The notes under the pieces are model-generated. The model did no database searches. It was not told where the DNA came from and saw only the letters and a list, made by a program, of their open reading frames with translations. A program made the translations under genes and the position numbers. From the NCBI GenBank assembly GCA_035645275.1, contig DASQMX010000031.1:434001-498000 (forward strand): a stretch of 64,000 nucleotides of DNA. The letters are read 5' to 3'. Origin of the DNA: Paranoxybacillus sp035645275 (lineage in GTDB: Bacteria; Bacillota; Bacilli; Bacillales; Anoxybacillaceae). Below, in pieces: positions 41,622 to 50,504 of this stretch. How positions within the stretch are numbered: position 1 is the first letter of the stretch; each line of letters opens with the position of its first letter.

Positions 41622-42860
41622 TTATTCATATTTTTTAAAGATTAATGTCGCATTATGCCCGCCAAATCCAAGCGAGTTGCTTAATACAGCGCGCACTTCT
41701 TGTTTACGGGCGACGTTTGGCACATAATCAAGGTCGCATTCTGGATCTGGTGTTTCATAGTTGATCGTCGGCGGAATAATCCCTTCTTTAATTGTTAATA
41801 CGGAGAACACTGCTTCAACAGCGCCTGCTGCTCCTAACAAGTGACCCGTCATCGATTTTGTTGAACTAACCGCCAATTTATAAGCATGCTCACCGAACAC
41901 TTCTTTAATGGCCATTGTTTCATATTTATCATTATATTCTGTACTTGTACCATGCGCGTTAATATAGTCAATTTCTTCTGGTTTTATCCCTGCATCAGAA
42001 AGTGCCTGTCTCATTGCGCGCGCGCCGCCTTCACCGCCCGGAGCTGGCGCAGTAATGTGATAAGCATCTCCTGTTGCTCCGTAACCAACAATTTCCGCAT
42101 AAATTTTTGCACCGCGTTTTAATGCATGCTCTAATTCTTCAAGTACAAGGATACCGGCGCCTTCACCCATGACAAAACCATCACGGTTTTTATCAAACGG
42201 GCGGCTTGCTGTTTTTGGATCTGGATTCGTTGATAGTGCCGTATTCGCACAAAAGCCAGCTAAAGACATCTTTGTAATTGGCGCTTCAGTTCCTCCTGTA
42301 ATCATAACATCGGCATCGCCCCGCTGAATCACTTTAAATGCGTCACCAATCGAGTTCGTTCCTGTAGCACAAGCTGTCACCGTACACGAGTTAATTCCTT
42401 TCGCCCCGAGAATAATTGAAACTTGGCCAGCTGCCATATCCGGAATCATCATCGGCACAAAAAACGGGCTGACGCGGCGATATCCACGTTGTTGGAAGAT
42501 TTCAAACTGCTGCTCAAACGTTTCCATACCGCCAATTCCTGAGCCGATCCAAACACCAACACGTGGTGCGTTTTCTTCTGTAATCTGTAAATTCGCATCT
42601 TTCACGGCCATCAACGAAGCAGCAACGGCATATTGCGTAAAGCGGTCCATTTTCCGTGCTTCTCTTTTATCCATATAGTTTTCCGGATTAAAATCTTTCA
42701 ATTCTGCTGCTACTTTCGCCGGATAATCATCAGGATTGACGCGCGTCAGCGGACCGATTCCTGATTTTCCAGCAATTAAATTTTCCCACGTTGTTTCAAC
42801 GTCATTTCCTAGCGGCGTAACAGCACCTAAGCCTGTGACAACGACTCTTCTCTTTTTCAT
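41622..42860 (-). CDS. fabF: 3-oxoacyl-[ACP] synthase II FabF
   Basis: A 412-residue condensing enzyme that elongates acyl-ACP with malonyl-ACP. It has the nucleophile Cys in TVTACATGTNSIGDA (about residue 163) and the two His of the Cys-His-His triad in NAHGTSTEYND and STKSMTGHLLGAAG. The N terminus RRVVVTGLGAVTPLGND is typical. It is 59 bp downstream of fabH, in the same order as B. subtilis fabHA-fabF. The FapR-like operator upstream of fabH should control both. Confidence 0.98.
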   Translation of the reverse strand: MKKRRVVVTGLGAVTPLGNDVETTWENLIAGKSGIGPLTRVNPDDYPAKVAAELKDFNPENYMDKREARKMDRFTQYAVAASLMAVKDANLQITEENAPRVGVWIGSGIGGMETFEQQFEIFQQRGYRRVSPFFVPMMIPDMAAGQVSIILGAKGINSCTVTACATGTNSIGDAFKVIQRGDADVMITGGTEAPITKMSLAGFCANTALSTNPDPKTASRPFDKNRDGFVMGEGAGILVLEELEHALKRGAKIYAEIVGYGATGDAYHITAPAPGGEGGARAMRQALSDAGIKPEEIDYINAHGTSTEYNDKYETMAIKEVFGEHAYKLAVSSTKSMTGHLLGAAGAVEAVFSVLTIKEGIIPPTINYETPDPECDLDYVPNVARKQEVRAVLSNSLGFGGHNATLIFKKYE

Positions 42861-42919
42861 CTTTTCCGCAGCTCCTTTTTTCTTTTAATAATACATAAAA
42901 GAATGTCAATTGTCATTGA

Positions 42920-43852
42920 TTAGCGGCCCCAGCGTAACGCAATGGCTCCCCATGTTAATCCGCCGCCAAAACCGACCAGAATAATTAAATCATCATCTTT
43001 AATCTTTCCAGCCTCATACTCTTCGACAATCGAAATCGGAATCGAAGCAGCCGAAGTATTTCCATATTTTCTGACCGTTGTTGACATCTTATCTTCCGGC
43101 AATTCCAAACGCTGCCGTGCCGCTTCGACAATCCGAATGTTCGCTTGGTGCGGGATCAGAAAGTCAACATCTTTTTTCGACAATCCCGCTTTTTCTAATA
43201 CGTTAATACATGATTCCCCCATTTGCCTTACCGCAAACTTAAACACTTCTCTGCCGTTCATAATGACATATTCATCTTGATATAGGTGCTTTCCGCCTGT
43301 TCCATCTGCTCCTAGCTCAAACGCTAAAATGCCGCGTCCTTCGGAGACAGGTCCCATGACTACTGCTCCGGCACCATCACCAAATAAAACGGCCGTGTTG
43401 CGATCTTGCCAATTAAGAATTTTTGATAGTTTTTCAACTCCCACTACTAGTATATATTTATAAGCACCTGTTTCAATGAATTGTTTCGCCGTAACCATGC
43501 CGTACATAAATCCTGCGCATGCCGCGCTAATGTCAAGCGCTGCCGCTTTTGTGGCTCCTAAACGTTCCTGCAGCATACATGCCACAGAAGGAAACGGACG
43601 ATCTGGTGTCACTGTTGCCACTAAAATAAGGTCAATATCTTCCGGAGAAATTCCTGCATGCTCGATCGCTTTTAAAGCTGCTAAATATCCCATATCAGAT
43701 GTATCCATATCGTCTGATGCGATTCTTCGTTCTTCAATTCCTGTTCTCGTCCGAATCCATTCATCAGTTGTATCCATCATTTTTTCTAAGTCAAAGTTTG
43801 TTAGCACTTTTTCAGGTAAATATCGGCCTATCCCTATAATTCCTGCATTCAC
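42920..43852 (-). CDS. fabH: 3-oxoacyl-[ACP] synthase III FabH
   Basis: A 310-residue enzyme that starts fatty acid synthesis by condensing an acyl-CoA with malonyl-ACP. The triad is visible as Cys in AALDISAACAGFMYG, His in DFLIPHQANIRI and Asn in RKYGNTSAASIP. The start is GTG 43852, nine bases after AAGGGG, which matches the usual FabH N terminus (NAGIIGIGRYLPEKVL). A TTG at 43861 directly abuts the site and is rejected. A FapR-like operator lies upstream. Confidence 0.97.
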   Translation of the reverse strand: MNAGIIGIGRYLPEKVLTNFDLEKMMDTTDEWIRTRTGIEERRIASDDMDTSDMGYLAALKAIEHAGISPEDIDLILVATVTPDRPFPSVACMLQERLGATKAAALDISAACAGFMYGMVTAKQFIETGAYKYILVVGVEKLSKILNWQDRNTAVLFGDGAGAVVMGPVSEGRGILAFELGADGTGGKHLYQDEYVIMNGREVFKFAVRQMGESCINVLEKAGLSKKDVDFLIPHQANIRIVEAARQRLELPEDKMSTTVRKYGNTSAASIPISIVEEYEAGKIKDDDLIILVGFGGGLTWGAIALRWGR

Positions 43853-43892
43853 GCCGAACAACCCCTTTTTATATTTATATATATAACCAATT

Positions 43893-43911
43893 ATTATTAC
43901 TTGGTACTAAT
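43893..43911. promoter_or_regulatory. FapR-like operator upstream of fabH
   Basis: ATTATTACTTGGTACTAAT differs from the FapR consensus ATTAGTACCTGGTACTAAT at only two positions. It lies 41 bases before the fabH start and shares the TACTTGGTACTA core with the site upstream of fabI. Confidence 0.85.
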
Positions 43912-44036
43912 TTTAACTGAATTTTATGGGATGTGCAATATGAAATTGCCTTTGTTCAATAATGACAATCGTCTATTCGCCTCTCCTAAATTTTTCATAA
44001 AGTACTAGTAAATAAAAATGGAAAGAGGGAGATTCC

Positions 44037-44285
44037 ATGAAAAGTGATGATCAAAACGAAGTAAATGAATATAACGATCGATTTTCCCGTCTCATGTTCG
44101 GATCATTTCCATCAAGACAAGCTATGACAGAACATAAAACAGATGAAACCAATTATTCAGATCCGCTACACCAAATCGATTTGATGCAGCTGATGCAAGA
44201 TATTGATACAATTGTCTCGTTCTTTGAGAAATTTAAGCCGATTGTCAAGCAAATTCCCCCTTTATTCAAATTGTTTAAAAAATAA
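44037..44285 (+). CDS. Small acidic protein of unknown function, at the yjzB position
   Basis: An 82-residue protein. The N-terminal half is polar and acidic (SDDQNEVNEYNDRFSRLMFG). The C-terminal half is an amphipathic helix ending FEKFKPIVKQIPPLFKLFKK, a basic-hydrophobic tail that could touch membranes or a partner. AAAGAGGGAG precedes the ATG. It is divergent from fabH and convergent with med. B. subtilis has comZ and yjzB at this point. The sequence does not look like ComZ as I know it; correspondence to yjzB is by position only. Confidence 0.6.
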   Translation: MKSDDQNEVNEYNDRFSRLMFGSFPSRQAMTEHKTDETNYSDPLHQIDLMQLMQDIDTIVSFFEKFKPIVKQIPPLFKLFKK

Positions 44286-44293
44286 ATAGATAA

Positions 44294-44331
44294 AAAGGCT
44301 ATTCCCGCAAGAGTGTGCGGAAATAGCCTTA
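44294..44331. terminator. Bidirectional terminator between the 82-aa gene and med
   Basis: AAGGCTATT/AATAGCCTT outer arms with CCGC/GCGG inside, at both stops. Confidence 0.85.
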
Positions 44332-45285
44332 TTGTTCATTAGGTAATTTACCTGTCTTTTGATAACGCTCAATTTCATTGGCCAGTTCTTGACGAAACTG
44401 TTTATCAACTAGCGGACTAAATTTTCCCATAGAAATGACTCCATCCTGAAAGTCAAAATATAAATTTCCTGATTTCAATTTCCCTTCATTAAATTGTTTG
44501 GCAACTAATTCATATAAGCGGTCAACATGTTGTACAGTACTTGTTAAAACTGTCACCTTTCCTAAATCAGATTGATCAGTAACATAACCAATGGCATAGA
44601 GACCGTGCTGCTTTAATTTTTCAATAACGGGAACATGATATCCATCGCCGGCTGGATAAACAACATCAACGCCATCAGCAATTAATTCATCAAGCAACTC
44701 TAGGGCACGGTGAACATCATCCCAATGTTCAACAAAGCGGACTTCCACATCAACATTTTCGTTTTGGTATAATGCTCCTTCAAAAAAACCGTTCACTTCA
44801 GGCTGCCATTCAAACGCAGCGATTACTCCGACTTTATTTGTCTTTGTCATTTCCCCTGCAACCATCCCCCCAAAAAACCCCATAGCGTTACCTGCAAAAT
44901 TTAAACTTGTTACATTTTTTTCCTTTGCTTCTCCATTAAAGCAAATGAAATGAATGTGAGGGTATTGCGAAGCTAGACGATTGAAATATGCAGCGTACTC
45001 GCTTCCGTGTCCAAAAACTAAATTGACCCCTTTACGGTCAAATTCTGCCACAGCTTGTTTCACGGCTGCTTCATTATCCATGCCTTCTTTATAGAAAACA
45101 TCTACTTTAAACTGCGACTGAATCTTTAACAGACCTTTATATCCTTTCGTTCCCCAAACTTGATCATTAATTGTTTCAGGAACTAATAATCCGACTTTTT
45201 TCAGCTGTCCACTTGTTTGGACTAGCGGTTGACAACTCGCTAATACAAAAACGCATAAAAGCATCGCTAAAAGAGGTTTTTTCAT
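44329..45285 (-). CDS. med: Med-like BMP-family lipoprotein
   Basis: A 318-residue protein. The lipoprotein signal ends in the lipobox LASC near residue 18, followed by a periplasmic-binding-protein fold of the BMP/PnrA type (KVGLLVPETINDQVWGTKGYKGLL, NLVFGHGSEYAAYFN, VVYPAGDGYHVPVIEKL, YVTDQSDLGKVTVLTSTVQ). These phrases match B. subtilis Med, a positive regulator of comK, throughout. ATG 45285 is nine bases after GGGGGAGTG. In B. subtilis comZ lies just downstream; here the next gene is convergent and comZ is not seen. Confidence 0.9.
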   Translation of the reverse strand: MKKPLLAMLLCVFVLASCQPLVQTSGQLKKVGLLVPETINDQVWGTKGYKGLLKIQSQFKVDVFYKEGMDNEAAVKQAVAEFDRKGVNLVFGHGSEYAAYFNRLASQYPHIHFICFNGEAKEKNVTSLNFAGNAMGFFGGMVAGEMTKTNKVGVIAAFEWQPEVNGFFEGALYQNENVDVEVRFVEHWDDVHRALELLDELIADGVDVVYPAGDGYHVPVIEKLKQHGLYAIGYVTDQSDLGKVTVLTSTVQHVDRLYELVAKQFNEGKLKSGNLYFDFQDGVISMGKFSPLVDKQFRQELANEIERYQKTGKLPNEQ

Positions 45286-45449
45286 CAAATGTTGCACTCC
45301 CCCAAATCCTCTCTCCCTAATAAAAACTATATTGAAAACGCTTGTTTTTTCACCTTCATTTTACATGCATGAGACGATATGGTAAAGTTTATTTCTTTTT
45401 TCCAAAAAAATCATTCCTCTACCATTTGTCTACACTTGATAGAGGAAAT

Positions 45450-46181
45450 TCATAATAAATCATTATTCTCTTGATAAAACTTATGGATTGCATGAGAAAC
45501 TTCATATCTTTTTTCCGGCAAATGATAAATAACCTTAATTGGGCAACCCAACGTTTTCCTTAATTCTTCATATTTTCGGCAATGAAGCGAAGATGGATAA
45601 TGATTAACACCAGACATTTGCCATATTTTCACTGGAAGGCACTTTTGTTTCGTTGATAATGACCAAAGAACGGGGGAAACATTTTTATCCTTTACCTCAT
45701 AGGCTGAGGCTATTTCTTTGATCATTCGTTTGTAAAAAAATTTATTTTCTTGTTCATAGGCTACTTGTGCCTGCAAATCTAAACATGGATTCAGCATCGC
45801 CACTGCGCGAATTTGGTCCGACATCGTATCCATTAGACGTAAAGCAGCTAAAGCCCCCATTCCTTCAGCAAGCAGATAGATTCGCTTGTTTAATATTTCA
45901 CTTTTTAATACGTAATAAATGAGCTGTTTAGCAAGCCGCGCTGCTTTTGGGCTTCCCCAATGTCTTCCATATAAATTCGAATAAAAAATGGTATAGCCGT
46001 ATTCTCGTAATTCTTCAATAAGTTGGCTTCTTCCCGCATGTTGTATCCAAAAGCTTGTTTTTTCATTGACAAAATGGTTCGTATCTCCAATGACCAATAT
46101 GGCAAAACCGTTAGGACGTTCAGGCAAATGAATGGTACACCATTGCTCATCAATCTGAAAGAAGCGTTCCTTGATTGTCAT
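45450..46181 (-). CDS. yjaU: Alpha/beta-hydrolase-like protein YjaU
   Basis: A 243-residue soluble protein with alpha/beta-hydrolase-like pattern: FAILVIGDTNHF as the first central strand, GYTIFYSNLYGRHWGSPKAA, then RIYLLAEGMGALAALRLMD at the nucleophile-elbow position and VAMLNPCLD. The elbow reads AEGMG, so the expected Ser of GxSxG appears to be Gly; catalysis may be lost or use another residue. AAGGTGAAA precedes ATG 46181. Position upstream of med matches B. subtilis yjaU. Function unknown. Confidence 0.75.
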   Translation of the reverse strand: MTIKERFFQIDEQWCTIHLPERPNGFAILVIGDTNHFVNEKTSFWIQHAGRSQLIEELREYGYTIFYSNLYGRHWGSPKAARLAKQLIYYVLKSEILNKRIYLLAEGMGALAALRLMDTMSDQIRAVAMLNPCLDLQAQVAYEQENKFFYKRMIKEIASAYEVKDKNVSPVLWSLSTKQKCLPVKIWQMSGVNHYPSSLHCRKYEELRKTLGCPIKVIYHLPEKRYEVSHAIHKFYQENNDLL

Positions 46182-46364
46182 CTCATTTCACCTTTACTTT
46201 CACAGTACATAATTGTACATTATAATTTATGTGAAATCATAAAAGTGGTAAGGGTATTCGCCTAAAATAGCATGATAAAGCGACAACTTTAGAAAACAAC
46301 TTTGCTACCGAAGTTAATTATGCTAAGATAAAAAAAGAATGTCATGGAAACTGAGGTGAAAGCG

Positions 46365-46547
46365 ATGAAATTTTTCTGGACTTTCTTTTGGACATTTTTG
46401 CTTGTGCACATGGCTACATATGTTGTGAGCTCAATGCAAGGTAATGCCTATGATTTCGCAACTGGTTCATTATTAGCTGTAGTTGCTACAGTTATCGTTA
46501 TTGCCATCGCAAACGTTCTTCCAAACGAACCTGTAGAACATCATTAA
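46365..46547 (+). CDS. yjzD: DUF2929 small membrane protein YjzD
   Basis: A 60-residue protein with two hydrophobic segments (FFWTFFWTFLLVHMATYVVSSM and FATGSLLAVVATVIVIAIANVL) and a short polar end. The N-terminal pattern MKFFWTFFWTFLL and length are those of YjzD/DUF2929. ATG 46365 follows GAGGTGAAAG; an in-frame ATG at 46344 precedes that site. Neighbours match B. subtilis except for the inserted clpB. Function unknown. Confidence 0.8.
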   Translation: MKFFWTFFWTFLLVHMATYVVSSMQGNAYDFATGSLLAVVATVIVIAIANVLPNEPVEHH

Positions 46548-46595
46548 AAATTGCTTAGTCATCTATATGATAAGCTGAATACTGCTGATCTTCTA

Positions 46596-46633
46596 CAAAA
46601 AACGGACCGATAGACAATCGGTCCGTTTTTTTA
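46596..46633. terminator. Bidirectional terminator of yjzD and clpB
   Basis: AAAAAACGGACCGAT/ATCGGTCCGTTTTTT, a perfect stem with a 5-nt loop at the end of clpB. Confidence 0.92.
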
Positions 46634-49237
46634 TTGCTTTTCAATAATGATTTGGCCGTTTTCGTAATCAATTCGCACATTGCTATAATCTTTTATGTGT
46701 CCCGCAATGATTTCTTTTGCTAATTTCGTTTCAATTTGTTTTTGAATAAACCGCTTTAATGGACGCGCTCCGTAAACAGGGTCAAAGCCGGCAGTTGCAA
46801 TATATTCTTTTGCTTTGTCTGTCAATGTTAGCGTAATATGCCGGTCGGCAAGCCGCTGGCTAAGCTCTCTAATTAATTTATCGACAATTCCTTTTACTTC
46901 ATTCACTGTTAACGGCTTAAATAAAATAATATCATCGATACGATTTAAAAATTCCGGACGGAAATGTGCTCGCAATTGCTGTAATACTTGCTCCCTTGTC
47001 TCTTCTTTAATTTCTCCTTCATTTGTTAATCCTTCAAGCAAGAAGTGTGAACCAATATTTGATGTCATAATGATGACCGTATTTTTAAAATCAACCGTTC
47101 TGCCTTGCGAATCTGTAATTCGTCCATCATCAAGCACTTGAAGCAAAATATTAAATACTTCCGGATGAGCTTTCTCGATTTCATCTAAAAGAATGACGGA
47201 ATAAGGTTTGCGGCGAACCGCTTCCGTTAACTGTCCACCTTCTTCATAGCCAACATATCCAGGAGGTGCGCCAATTAAACGAGATACAGCGTGTTTTTCC
47301 ATATACTCTGACATATCAATGCGCACCATTTGTTCTTCACTGTCAAACAATGACTGTGCTAACGCTTTGGCGAGCTCCGTTTTTCCGACTCCGGTTGGTC
47401 CTAGAAAGATAAAGGAACCAATTGGTCGATTTGGATCTTTGATGCCGGCACGGGCGCGCAATACTGCATCGGAAACAAGCTCCACCGCTTCATCTTGACC
47501 AATGACACGTTCATGCAAAATGTCTTGAAGACGCAATAGTTTCTCGCGTTCTCCTTCGACAAGTTTAGCAAGTGGAATGCCTGTCCATCTTGACACAACT
47601 TCCGCGATTTCTTCTTCCGTCACTTCTTCACGAAGCAAACGTCCTTCCTCTTGTTTTTCACTCATTTGCTGTTCAAGCTGTTTTAACTCTTTTTCAAGCT
47701 GAGGAATGCGACCATGACGCAATTCAGCAGCTTTATTTAAATCGTACTCATTTTCTGCTTCCTCTAATTCTCGTTTGGCCTTTTCTAACGCCTCACGCAA
47801 ATTGCGTACGTTTTGAATCGCCTCTTTTTCCTGCTGCCACCTTACTTTCATGCTGTTTGCCTTTTCACGCAAATCAGCCAATTCTTTTGTCAACGCTTCT
47901 AGACGCTCTTTGCTCGCTTCATCCGTTTCCTTACGTAAAGCGGCTTCTTCAATTTCTAATTGCATTACTCGGCGCATGACTTCATCAAGTTCCGTTGGCA
48001 TTGAATCAATTTCAGTCCGTATCATGGCACATGCTTCATCGACTAAGTCAATTGCTTTATCTGGAAGGAATCGTTCAGAAATATACCGGTCTGATAAAGT
48101 AGCTGCAGCAACAAGTGCTCGGTCGTGAATATTTACCCCGTGATGAATTTCAAAGCGTTCTTTTAATCCTCGTAATATAGAGATCGTGTCTTCTACTGTT
48201 GGTTCTTCGACAAGCACTTGTTGGAATCGGCGTTCAAGCGCCGGGTCTTTTTCAATATATTGGCGATACTCATCTAGCGTTGTGGCACCGATACAATGGA
48301 GCTCTCCCCGTGCAAGCATCGGCTTTAACATATTGCCCGCATCCATTGCCCCTTCCGCTCTTCCAGCGCCAACGATTGTATGAAGTTCATCAATAAACAG
48401 AATAATACGACCTTCGCTTTTCTTTATTTCATTTAATACAGCTTTTAGACGTTCTTCAAACTCCCCGCGAAATTTCGCTCCAGCAACGAGAGAACTCATA
48501 TCGAGCGCAAAAATCGTCTTATCCTTTAGTCCTTCCGGAACATCTTTGCGAACGATACGCTGCGCTAAACCTTCAACAATAGCTGTTTTACCAACCCCCG
48601 GCTCGCCGATTAACACAGGGTTATTTTTTGTTTTGCGTGATAAAATGCGAATGACGCGACGAATTTCGCTGTCACGACCAATGACAGGATCGATTTTTCC
48701 CGCTTTTACTTCAGCAACTAAATCCCGTCCATATTTTTTTAACACTTCATATGTAGCTTCTGGATTTACACTCGTCACGCGTTGATTCCCCCTTATATCC
48801 ATTAACACTTTTAATAACGAATGACGTTCAATATGATATTTTTTGAATAAGCTCACTATTTCATTTGCTTGTGTATCATTCGTTAGCGCCAACAACAAAT
48901 GCTCGACTGAGATGTATTCGTCTTGTAATCGTTTTGCTTCTTCCTCAGCATTCACTAACAGGCGTTGGAGATGATGGGTAATATACACTTTTCCTTCCTC
49001 GACACTTGCTCCCATCACTTGCGGCTTTTTCTTTATTAGTGCATGTAGATCATTGACAAATGCTTCAATATTAATATGAAGATAATCGAATATTCGTCTG
49101 GCTAATCCGTCTTGTTGCTGGATTAAGGCGAGTAACAGATGAACAATATCGATTTCTTGATGATAATTTTGTATGGCTATCGATCGGGCAGACACGAATG
49201 CTTCTTGAACTTTTTCTGTCATTTTGTTCATATCCAT
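46631..49237 (-). CDS. clpB: ATP-dependent chaperone ClpB
   Basis: An 868-residue Hsp100 disaggregase that works with DnaK. It has an N-terminal Clp repeat domain (residues 1-145), AAA-1 with Walker A GEPGVGKT, the middle coiled-coil domain (about 405-525, LRKETDEASKERLEALTKEL) and AAA-2 with GPTGVGKT. It lacks the ClpP-binding loop of ClpA/ClpX. I place the start at ATG 49237 (MDMNKMTEKVQEAF), giving the usual ClpB length; the frame is open back to 49324 but that part covers the promoter. A CtsR box lies in the leader. B. subtilis lacks clpB. Confidence 0.96.
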   Translation of the reverse strand: MDMNKMTEKVQEAFVSARSIAIQNYHQEIDIVHLLLALIQQQDGLARRIFDYLHINIEAFVNDLHALIKKKPQVMGASVEEGKVYITHHLQRLLVNAEEEAKRLQDEYISVEHLLLALTNDTQANEIVSLFKKYHIERHSLLKVLMDIRGNQRVTSVNPEATYEVLKKYGRDLVAEVKAGKIDPVIGRDSEIRRVIRILSRKTKNNPVLIGEPGVGKTAIVEGLAQRIVRKDVPEGLKDKTIFALDMSSLVAGAKFRGEFEERLKAVLNEIKKSEGRIILFIDELHTIVGAGRAEGAMDAGNMLKPMLARGELHCIGATTLDEYRQYIEKDPALERRFQQVLVEEPTVEDTISILRGLKERFEIHHGVNIHDRALVAAATLSDRYISERFLPDKAIDLVDEACAMIRTEIDSMPTELDEVMRRVMQLEIEEAALRKETDEASKERLEALTKELADLREKANSMKVRWQQEKEAIQNVRNLREALEKAKRELEEAENEYDLNKAAELRHGRIPQLEKELKQLEQQMSEKQEEGRLLREEVTEEEIAEVVSRWTGIPLAKLVEGEREKLLRLQDILHERVIGQDEAVELVSDAVLRARAGIKDPNRPIGSFIFLGPTGVGKTELAKALAQSLFDSEEQMVRIDMSEYMEKHAVSRLIGAPPGYVGYEEGGQLTEAVRRKPYSVILLDEIEKAHPEVFNILLQVLDDGRITDSQGRTVDFKNTVIIMTSNIGSHFLLEGLTNEGEIKEETREQVLQQLRAHFRPEFLNRIDDIILFKPLTVNEVKGIVDKLIRELSQRLADRHITLTLTDKAKEYIATAGFDPVYGARPLKRFIQKQIETKLAKEIIAGHIKDYSNVRIDYENGQIIIEKQ

Positions 49238-49256
49238 TGCCTTGTTCGCCTTCCTT

Positions 49257-49273
49257 TTTGACTTTTTTTGACC
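49257..49273 (-). promoter_or_regulatory. CtsR operator of clpB
   Basis: On the minus strand GGTCAAA-AAA-AGTCAAA is a full match to the CtsR heptad repeat (RGTCAAANANRGTCAAA). It starts about 10 bases downstream of the -10 box. CtsR represses clp genes until heat or thiol stress. Confidence 0.88.
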
Positions 49274-49282
49274 TTTATTTTT

Positions 49283-49312
49283 ATTATATCCGATTGTTTT
49301 TTTTATTTTCAA
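49283..49312 (-). promoter_or_regulatory. Sigma-A promoter of clpB
   Basis: TTGAAA (49312-49307) and TATAAT (49288-49283) are 18 bp apart on the minus strand. Transcription would start near 49276, at the edge of the CtsR operator. Confidence 0.7.
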
Positions 49313-49316
49313 TTGA

Positions 49317-49344
49317 AAAGCCACCCGGAAATAGGATGGCTCTG
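49317..49344 (-). terminator. Terminator of yjzC
   Basis: AGCCATCC/GGGTGGCT stem followed by TTTTC on the minus strand. It lies between yjzC and the clpB promoter. Confidence 0.6.
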
Positions 49345-49379
49345 GGCATTTGAATATTTACTTCTTGCGCCGCTTTTCT

Positions 49380-49559
49380 TTATGGTTTACGTACGTAAGT
49401 CCAATGGCGGTTGTGATTCGATGTTTCCGGGAACGTGTCCCCGGCTTTCAACCTAATTTTCTTTGGGTTTTTTACGTTGGATCCCGTTTCCCCAATTTCA
49501 ATATATACTCCATTATTCGGAGCTTTATCTCCCGGTACAAAGTGTCTTCGTTGACCCAT
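49380..49559 (-). CDS. yjzC: YjzC family small protein
   Basis: A 59-residue basic protein read from the minus strand, starting MGQRRHFVPGDKAPNNGVYI and containing a KAGDTFPETSNHNRHW segment. This is the typical YjzC pattern in Bacillaceae. AAGGAGG precedes ATG 49559 at good spacing, and a hairpin follows the stop. B. subtilis yjzC lies in the same place, between argF and yjzD. The protein is soluble and of unknown function; the short GDKAPN/GDTFPE repeats suggest a small beta fold. Confidence 0.85.
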   Translation of the reverse strand: MGQRRHFVPGDKAPNNGVYIEIGETGSNVKNPKKIRLKAGDTFPETSNHNRHWTYVRKP

Positions 49560-49691
49560 GTTTTGATTCCTCCTTGTAGAACGAAACTACATTATTAACA
49601 TTCCCGTTTTCACCACAATTATGGTTTACATGAGAAAGCAAAATATAGTTAAATAATGAGGTACGAAAAAATCAGTCGGAGGAAATAAACG

Positions 49692-50504
49692 ATGGAACAG
49701 CTTGAGATTATTATTAAATACTTATTGCTAGGAATTTTCCAAGGGTTCACTGAGCCAATTCCCATTTCCTCAAGCGGACATCTCGTTTTACTCCAGCACT
49801 TTTTACAGTTAAAAATTGAAGGTCTTAGTTTTGAACTGCTTATGAACACCGCTTCTTTGTTTGCGTTATTACTGATTTACAAAGAAGACTTGCTTCGTTT
49901 AGCAAAAAATGGAATGAAATATTTAACAACAAAAGAACAAAGTGCAAAAGATGATTTTCGCTTTATCATCTATTTAATTCTTGGTACGATTCCTGCTGGA
50001 GTAATTGGAATTTTATTTGAAGATGCAATTGCCGAATATTTTAAATCAATAAAAGTATTAGGTTTTACGCTCATTATTACGGGAATCGGCTTATGGGTAA
50101 TCCGCAACTTACGCGGACATAAGCGAGATGGAGAATTAACGACAAAAGATGCCCTTATCGTTGGTATGGCTCAAGCAGTTGCTTTAATTCCCGGCATTAG
50201 CCGTTCAGGAGCGACTATCGTTGCGGCGATGCTGCTAGGAATGAAACAAGAGACAGCATTGCGTTTTTCATTTCTACTTTACATCCCTGTCAGTGCCGGC
50301 GGAATGATTTTAAGCTTTTCTGATTTACTCAATGATCCGCATATCGGCACGTTATGGATTCCGTATGCGCTTGCCTTTATCGGCTCATTTGTCGCTTCTT
50401 ATTACTCACTGAAATGGTTTATGGGAATTATGGAGCGCGGGAATTTGAAATATTTTTCTTATTATTGTTTTATTGTCGGGGCATTAGTGATTTTATTGGT
50501 CTAA
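49692..50504 (+). CDS. uppP: Undecaprenyl-diphosphatase UppP (BacA)
   Basis: A 270-residue membrane enzyme that recycles the lipid carrier by dephosphorylating undecaprenyl diphosphate; high activity gives bacitracin resistance. The two signature segments are present: QGFTEPIPISSSGHLVLLQH (residues 16-35) and ALIPGISRSGATIVAAM (about 165-180). About seven to eight helices are predicted. CGGAGG precedes the ATG. It is convergent with argF across a copy of the 118-bp palindrome. It is not at this position in B. subtilis, so it is probably an inserted gene. Confidence 0.93.
   Translation: MEQLEIIIKYLLLGIFQGFTEPIPISSSGHLVLLQHFLQLKIEGLSFELLMNTASLFALLLIYKEDLLRLAKNGMKYLTTKEQSAKDDFRFIIYLILGTIPAGVIGILFEDAIAEYFKSIKVLGFTLIITGIGLWVIRNLRGHKRDGELTTKDALIVGMAQAVALIPGISRSGATIVAAMLLGMKQETALRFSFLLYIPVSAGGMILSFSDLLNDPHIGTLWIPYALAFIGSFVASYYSLKWFMGIMERGNLKYFSYYCFIVGALVILLV

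Noticed and set aside
44037..44285. comZ
   Set aside because: Wrong strand relative to med, and the sequence does not resemble ComZ.
49268..49598. Plus-strand open frames between clpB and uppP
   Set aside because: They are antisense to the yjzC gene and the clpB promoter and lack start signals.
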